The position numbers and the translations under genes are program-made. A DNA stretch of 9,985 nucleotides from an uncultured Clostridia bacterium. GTDB lineage: Bacteria > Bacillota > Clostridia > Christensenellales > Borkfalkiaceae. Below are positions 6,478 to 9,985 of the stretch, piece by piece (the first letter of the stretch is position 1; each line of letters opens with the position of its first letter). The notes under the pieces were generated by a model. That model saw only the letters and a program-made list of their open reading frames with translations. It was not told the DNA's origin and ran no database searches. Location: NCBI GenBank assembly GCA_944369635.1, contig CALVXL010000120.1:1-9985 (forward strand), in the 5' to 3' direction.

Positions 6478-7554
6478 ATGGCTCTTTTCTTAAAAATCAT
6501 TGAGTGGAGCGACGATTCCAAGGACCAAATCGTCTATAAATATCCCTTGAAGAACGCGGGGCGCGAGGTCAATCAGAAGAGTAAACTCGTGGTGCGCGAA
6601 TCGCAGGAAGCGATTTTCGTGCATAAGGGGCAGATATGCGATATCTTTCCCGCGGGCACTTACGATCTGAATACGGAAATTTTCCCGATTCTTTCCAAAC
6701 TTGCAGGTTGGAAATATGCGTTTCAGACGCCGATCACGCTCGACATTTATTATGTCAGCGTAAAACAGTTTACCGGCATTAAGTGGGGAACGGCGAATCC
6801 GATCATGATGCGTGATCCCGAATTCGGCATGATCCGCGTCAAAGGCTATGGCTCGTTCGCCTTCAAGGTGCACGATTCCGGCGTATTTCTGCGCGAACTT
6901 TTCGGCACGAATTCCACTTATAAAACGAGCGACATCACCGACTGGCTGAAAACCATGTTGCTTTCCGCGTTGACCGACGCTATCGGGGAAAGCAAGATTT
7001 CCGCGCTCGATCTTGCGGGCAACACGCTGGAATTCAACGAAATCGTCAAACACAGCATCCAGGATAAATTCAAGTCCATCGGCTTGATGCTGACCAATCT
7101 TTTCATCGAAAACATGTCCGTTCCCGAAGAGGTGGAAAAGGCGATCGACGAAAGGAGCAAGCTCGGCATTTTGGGTGACAAGACGGACGTCATGCTGAAG
7201 ATTTCCGCGGCGGAAGCGATGAAGGACGCGGCGAAAAACCAGGGTATGGGCGGCGCGTTTGTAGGCGCAGGCATGGGGATCGGCGCGGGCGCGGGGCTCG
7301 GTTCGATTTTCTCGGAAGCGTTCCGCGGCGCACAGCAACCCGTAAACAATAACGCCGGCGTAGCGGCGGGCGCTGCGGCGGGAGCGGCTGTTGGCGGTGC
7401 GGTGTGCCCCAAGTGCGGCGCACACATCAGCGCAAAGGCGAAATTCTGTCCCGAATGCGGCGAAAAGCTCGCTGCTAAAAAATTCTGTCCCGAATGTGGA
7501 GCGGAAGTTAAGGCTTCGGCGAAATTCTGTCCCGAATGCGGCAATAAATTTTAA
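6478..7554 (+). CDS. SPFH-domain protein with tandem zinc ribbons (YdjI type)
   Basis: The family is often annotated as 'virion core protein' and is related to B. subtilis YdjI. In that species YdjI belongs to a PspA-linked membrane-stress module. The product is 358 residues. The SPFH region covers about 25-250, with SKLVVRESQEAIFVHKG near its start, IFPAGTYDL, and the coiled stretch VPEEVEKAIDERSKLGILGD at its end. A Gly/Ala-rich stretch of about 255-308 could be a membrane-associating or flexible segment. Two complete zinc ribbons follow: C310-C313-C324-C327 and C337-C340-C351-C354. No transmembrane helix or signal peptide is obvious, so the protein is probably cytoplasmic and membrane-recruited. 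GGGGGAGG precedes ATG 6478. It is the first gene of the cluster running to 9000. Function is by family and context only. Confidence 0.85.
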   Translation: MALFLKIIEWSDDSKDQIVYKYPLKNAGREVNQKSKLVVRESQEAIFVHKGQICDIFPAGTYDLNTEIFPILSKLAGWKYAFQTPITLDIYYVSVKQFTGIKWGTANPIMMRDPEFGMIRVKGYGSFAFKVHDSGVFLRELFGTNSTYKTSDITDWLKTMLLSALTDAIGESKISALDLAGNTLEFNEIVKHSIQDKFKSIGLMLTNLFIENMSVPEEVEKAIDERSKLGILGDKTDVMLKISAAEAMKDAAKNQGMGGAFVGAGMGIGAGAGLGSIFSEAFRGAQQPVNNNAGVAAGAAAGAAVGGAVCPKCGAHISAKAKFCPECGEKLAAKKFCPECGAEVKASAKFCPECGNKF

Positions 7555-7588
7555 AAATATATCCGGTAACGGAAAGGAGAAAAATATT

Positions 7589-7786
7589 ATGGCAAAGAAA
7601 ATCACGGCTGATACCAAGATCTTCGACGCGTTGGAAATCAACCCCAAGGCCGGCGAAATCCTGATGAATTACGGAATGCATTGCCTCGGCTGCGCGCTGG
7701 CGCACGGCGAAACGGTCGGCGAAGCGGCTGACGTTCACGGAGCGGATCTCGAAAAGATGCTCGAAGAACTCAACGACGTGCAATAA
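7589..7786 (+). CDS. DUF1858 redox-disulfide protein
   Basis: A small 65-residue protein of the DUF1858 family, also named hybrid-cluster-protein-associated redox disulfide domain. The signature is the C-x-x-C in GMHCLGCALAHGETV, followed by the family VHGAD-like stretch. The fold is predicted to be a small helical domain. ATG 7589 has AAGGAG at 7574-7579, ten bases upstream. The reading frame is open back to 7391, but that part overlaps the zinc ribbons of the upstream gene and has no start with a ribosome binding site. It lies 34 bases after the SPFH gene with no promoter between, so it is co-transcribed. No hybrid cluster protein gene is in the window. Its role here, perhaps thiol-redox or sulfur handling, is inferred. 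Confidence 0.9.
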   Translation: MAKKITADTKIFDALEINPKAGEILMNYGMHCLGCALAHGETVGEAADVHGADLEKMLEELNDVQ

Positions 7787-7794
7787 TCGCAGAA

Positions 7795-7817
7795 AAGCGG
7801 CGCGGAACGCGCCGCTT
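7795..7817 (+). terminator. GC-rich hairpin after the DUF1858 gene, weak terminator
   Basis: A perfect 10-bp stem, 7795-7804 with 7808-7817, with loop GAA. What follows is GTTCAAATTG, a poor U-tract, so partial termination or mRNA 3'-end protection is more likely than full termination. Confidence 0.5.
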
Positions 7818-7830
7818 GTTCAAATTGCCC

Positions 7831-7860
7831 CCGCCGCACGGCGCATGCGCGCCGCGGCGG
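7831..7860 (+). repeat. GC-rich inverted repeat ahead of the zinc-ribbon gene
   Basis: CCGCCGC 7831-7837 pairs with GCGGCGG 7854-7860. GGCGC 7840-7844 pairs inside it with GCGCC 7849-7853, with a two-base bulge and loop ATGC. There is no T-run after it. It could act as an mRNA stability or processing element between the two genes. Confidence 0.55.
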
Positions 7861-7908
7861 CAAGATAACGGTGCGGAAAAGTTTTTCGCAAGGAAACGGG
7901 GAGGATAT

Positions 7909-9000
7909 ATGGAAGAAGAATTGAACAAACAGGCGGAAGCCGAACAGGTGGAAACGGAAAACGTAAAGTGTGATTCCTGCGGTTCTAACATGAAGTTCGA
8001 TCCCGCAAGTCAGATGCTCTATTGCGAGCATTGCGGCAGAAAGGAAAGTTTCGCCACCTACGTGCAGGCCGACGAACTGGCCATCGAAAACGCTCTCGGC
8101 ACGGGCGGCGCGGAATGGAACGACGAGGCAAAAGTTTACCGTTGCGAAAACTGCGGGGCGAAAGTGGTTTTGGACAGGGGCGAAACGGCAAGCGTCTGCC
8201 CTTTCTGCGGCACGGCGCAGGTGGTGGAATCGAACGAGCTCGCCGGGCTGAAACCCAACGCGTTGTTGCCCTTCAAACTGACGGCGGAGGGGGCGAACGA
8301 GTGTTGCAAACGCTGGGCAAAGAAAAAGATCTTCGCACCCGGCTCGTTTAAAAAGAATCTGAAAGCGGAAAACATTCACGGCGTATACATACCTTGTTTT
8401 ACTTTTGACAGCAATACCGAATCGATTTATTCGGGACGTATCGGAAAGAGGCATACGCGTACCGTCGGTTCGGGAAAAAACCGCAGGACGGAGACGTATA
8501 TCGTCTGGCGCAATATCGGCGGTAATTTCAGCCACTTTTTCGACGACGTAGGCATCGTTGCGGGGTCGAGAGTCACGCAGCGCGATCTCGAAAAGATGGG
8601 GCCGTTCGACAGCAACCGTTCCACCAAGTACGACGGAAAATATCTGCTCGGATTTTCTTCGTATTATTACGATAAGGATATTTCCGTATGCTGGGGAGAA
8701 GCGAAGCAGAAGATGGACGCCGAGCTGAAGCGCCTTATTCTTTCGCAATATTCTTACGATGTGGTCGAATACTTCAACATCGGCACAAAGCACTTCAACG
8801 TAACGTACAAATATGTTCTTCTTCCCGTCTATGCCGGGCATTTCGGGTTCAGAAAAAAGATTTATAACTTTTTTGTGAACGGAACCAACGGCAGGGTTAC
8901 GGGAAAAACGCCGGTAGCGATCTGGAAGGTGCTATTGACGGTGCTTGTCGGGCTCGCTGTGCTTACGGGTCTTTCATATCTTATCATGCAATATCTCTGA
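7909..9000 (+). CDS. Double zinc-ribbon, C-terminally membrane-anchored protein (YdjG type)
   Basis: The family is annotated as TFIIB-type zinc-ribbon-containing protein and resembles B. subtilis YdjG, a partner of YdjI and YdjH. The product is 363 residues. The first zinc ribbon has C21, C24, C39 and C42, and the second has C79, C82, C97 and C100. A central domain begins LLPFKLTAEGANECC and contains the family-like IHGVYIPCFTFD and DKDISVCWGEAK. A single hydrophobic helix occupies the last 28 or so residues (VLLTVLVGLAVLTGLSYLIM), giving a tail-anchored layout with the zinc ribbons in the cytoplasm. ATG 7909 has GGGGAGG at 7898-7904. An in-frame TTG at 7816 has no such site, and its added residues come from the two hairpins, so it was set aside. 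No promoter is visible between 7786 and 7909. The link to transcription implied by 'TFIIB-type' is only structural. Confidence 0.85.
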   Translation: MEEELNKQAEAEQVETENVKCDSCGSNMKFDPASQMLYCEHCGRKESFATYVQADELAIENALGTGGAEWNDEAKVYRCENCGAKVVLDRGETASVCPFCGTAQVVESNELAGLKPNALLPFKLTAEGANECCKRWAKKKIFAPGSFKKNLKAENIHGVYIPCFTFDSNTESIYSGRIGKRHTRTVGSGKNRRTETYIVWRNIGGNFSHFFDDVGIVAGSRVTQRDLEKMGPFDSNRSTKYDGKYLLGFSSYYYDKDISVCWGEAKQKMDAELKRLILSQYSYDVVEYFNIGTKHFNVTYKYVLLPVYAGHFGFRKKIYNFFVNGTNGRVTGKTPVAIWKVLLTVLVGLAVLTGLSYLIMQYL

Positions 9001-9145
9001 GCGGCGTACAATTAAAACAACCGTCTTATTTCAAAAAATGCGTGTTTGCGTCGGGGCGCGGAAATATTTTCCGCACCCCGCATAAATTTTTGCGCCGTAT
9101 TTTGTCGGTGAGAAAAATACGGGCGCAAGATCTTGTATGCCTGAT
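9001..9145. other. Spacer with two consecutive inverted repeats
   Basis: There is no gene. An inverted repeat pairs 9052-9064 with 9068-9080 (13 positions, one mismatch) and is followed by CATAAATTTTT, so it is a plausible but imperfect terminator for the cluster ending at 9000. Ten bases on, 9090-9103 pairs with 9113-9128 (one bulge) with no T-run after it. Confidence 0.55.
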
Positions 9146-9193
9146 AAAAAACTTCAAAAAATCTTTAAAATACGGCAAAAAACCTTTAAAAAA
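9146..9193 (+). promoter_or_regulatory. Phased A-tracts upstream of the S10 promoter
   Basis: A-runs begin at 9146 (A6), 9156 (A6), 9167 (A4), 9177 (A6) and 9188 (A6). The intervals of 10, 11, 10 and 11 bases average 10.5, the helical repeat, so the DNA should be bent in one direction. The last run ends three bases before the -35 box, at UP-element distance for the RNA polymerase alpha C-terminal domain. Confidence 0.75.
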
Positions 9194-9196
9194 CAG

Positions 9197-9225
9197 TTGA
9201 CTTCGGGCGGTAAATTTAATATAAT
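9197..9225 (+). promoter_or_regulatory. Strong sigma-A promoter of the S10 operon
   Basis: TTGACT at 9197-9202, a 17-base spacer, and a perfect TATAAT at 9220-9225. The start point is expected near 9232, leaving a leader of about 240 bases before rpsJ. Confidence 0.88.
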
Positions 9226-9231
9226 GGTTAA

Positions 9232-9406
9232 GCTGTGTAATAGGGTTGATACGGAAAGTTACTTAATTTCGCTTTAAACAGCGGGCGAAAAGATAATTTC
9301 CGTTGACAAATGTAGAGGCTCGACCTCTGCGACTAACATCGGGTTACGTGAATCGCAGTCATTCGCAGCGACTTAATTTAATTAAGTATCGGCGAATGAT
9401 TTTTTT
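9232..9406 (+). promoter_or_regulatory. Structured S10-operon leader with an internal terminator
   Basis: Three structures are visible in order. First is a long stem-loop with outer pairing of 9251-9257 with 9297-9303 and inner pairing of 9267-9272 with 9285-9290. Second is a 7-bp hairpin, 9312-9318 with 9324-9330. Last is the terminator-like hairpin at 9357-9406. The layout resembles a ribosomal-protein attenuator; the ligand is unknown. Confidence 0.55.
9357..9406 (+). terminator. Terminator-like hairpin between the S10 promoter and rpsJ
   Basis: TCATTCGC 9359-9366 pairs perfectly with GCGAATGA 9392-9399, extendable by two pairs. An inner ACTTAA/TTAAGT stem caps it, and seven T follow at 9400-9406. 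It lies inside the leader, 67 bases before the rpsJ start, so it would act as an attenuator. Confidence 0.7.
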
Positions 9407-9473
9407 ATGTTTACGGATTCGACACACACGGCAAAGTTGACGAAATGTTAGGATAAAGAAAAGGAGAAAAATC

Positions 9474-9773
9474 ATGGCAAGTCAGAAAATCAGAATCAAA
9501 TTGGTATCTTACGACCACGAGATGGTGGACCAGGCGGCGGCGCGCATCGTTGACACGATGAAGAAAGGCGGCGCGAAGATCAGCGGGCCCATTCCTCTGC
9601 CGACGGAGAAGGAAATCGTTACGATTTTGCGTTCCCCGCACAAGTATAAGGACAGCCGCGAACAGTTCGAGATCAGAACGCACAAGCGTCTTATCGACAT
9701 CTATTCGCCCAACATCAAGCTTTTGGACAGCATTCACCTGCCCGCAGGCGTGGACATCAAGATCAAATTATAA
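9474..9773 (+). CDS. rpsJ: 30S ribosomal protein S10
   Basis: Small-subunit head protein, also the antitermination factor NusE. The 99 residues are close to the usual 102. They carry the family hallmarks KIRIKLVSYDHEMVDQAA, SGPIPLPTEKEIVTILRS, HKYKDSREQFEIRTHKRL and the C-terminal HLPAGVDIKIKL. AAGGAG at 9461-9466 lies seven bases before ATG 9474. It is the first gene of the S10 ribosomal protein operon, with rplC 36 bases downstream. Expression is likely governed by the leader at 9232-9406. Confidence 0.97.
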   Translation: MASQKIRIKLVSYDHEMVDQAAARIVDTMKKGGAKISGPIPLPTEKEIVTILRSPHKYKDSREQFEIRTHKRLIDIYSPNIKLLDSIHLPAGVDIKIKL

Positions 9774-9809
9774 TCAATATATATAAATATACGGAGGTGA
9801 ACTTTATCT

Positions 9810-9985
9810 ATGAATAAAGCAATCATTGGAAAGAAGTTGGGAATGACGCAGGTTTTCGCTCCCGACGGCAAAGTGATACCCGTAACGGTAGTGGAAGCGG
9901 GTCCTTGCCCGATCGTGCAGGTGAAAACTTTGGAAAGAGACGGTTATACCGCTCTGAAACTCGGTTTTGACGAAACGACGGAAAA
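9810..9985 (+). CDS. rplC: 50S ribosomal protein L3, N-terminal part
   Basis: The first 58 residues only, cut by the window end. The start MNKAIIGKKLGMTQVFAPDG and VVEAGPCPIVQVKT are typical of L3, an early-assembling 23S rRNA-binding protein near the peptidyl-transferase centre. GGAGGTGA at 9793-9800 lies nine bases before ATG 9810. It follows rpsJ in the standard S10 operon order. Confidence 0.96.
   Translation, partial: MNKAIIGKKLGMTQVFAPDGKVIPVTVVEAGPCPIVQVKTLERDGYTALKLGFDETTE

Noticed and set aside
7816..7908. Upstream TTG start for the zinc-ribbon membrane protein
   Set aside because: The extra 31 residues come from the two GC-rich hairpins, and no ribosome binding site precedes the TTG. 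ATG 7909 has GGGGAGG.
9224..9277. A 17-codon frame starting at ATG 9224
   Set aside because: Its ATG overlaps the -10 box and precedes the expected transcription start, so it would not be in the mRNA.
9303..9308. TTGACA inside the S10 leader as a second promoter
   Set aside because: The -10 position falls in a GC-rich stem with no TATAAT-like sequence; the bases are better explained by the leader stem-loops.
9408..9452. A 14-codon leader peptide (ATG 9408 to TAG) between the S10 attenuator and rpsJ
   Set aside because: It has no ribosome binding site and starts just after the T-run, so it could not control the hairpin by translation.
9436..9460. Second promoter (TTGACG) directly before rpsJ
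   Set aside because: No acceptable -10 hexamer lies 16-18 bases downstream.

Overview
The window looks like chromosomal housekeeping DNA from a low-GC-ancestry Gram-positive bacterium (Bacillota, probably a gut-type Clostridia lineage). The reasons are strong purine-rich ribosome binding sites (GGAGG, AAGGAG), consensus sigma-A promoters with 17-base spacers, the rpsF-ssb-rpsR gene order, a YdjI/YdjG-type pair, and an S10 operon start. Coding sequence is rich in GCG, CGC and GAC/GAA codons, while the intergenic spacers are very AT-rich. No mobile element, prophage or CRISPR array is visible. The taxonomic placement is inference.

Layout: (1) 66-2561, a two-gene operon of a CCA-adding-type nucleotidyltransferase with an HD domain and RmuC; the first gene appears to be read from a leaderless mRNA. 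(2) 2745-4706, a large membrane-anchored, presumably extracytoplasmic protein with at least five tandem 40-residue repeats of no family I recognise, with its own promoter. (3) 4713-5839, the rpsF-ssb-rpsR operon with a consensus promoter, a candidate S6:S18-binding leader and a strong terminator. (4) 5840-6180, about 340 bases without a gene but with several strong hairpins and a weak tRNA-like 3' end. (5) 6181-6398, a tRNA-Gly(CCC) on the minus strand with its own promoter and terminator, the only minus-strand gene. (6) 6421-9000, a cluster of an SPFH-domain/zinc-ribbon protein (YdjI type), a small DUF1858 CxxC protein and a double zinc-ribbon membrane protein (YdjG type). (7) 9001-9985, a hairpin-rich spacer, five helically phased A-tracts, a near-perfect promoter, a structured leader ending in a terminator, then rpsJ and the start of rplC.

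The ribosomal genes, ssb, cca, rmuC and the tRNA form an ordinary core of translation and DNA maintenance. The more interesting parts are regulatory and accessory: the S10 leader with a terminator between promoter and rpsJ, the phased A-tracts in front of that promoter, the repeat protein at 2745-4706, and the YdjI-DUF1858-YdjG cluster, which lacks within this window the PspA and TPM-domain partners found in the Bacillus ydjFGHI operon. Everything is read by eye, so RNA folds and family names are hypotheses of the stated strength.
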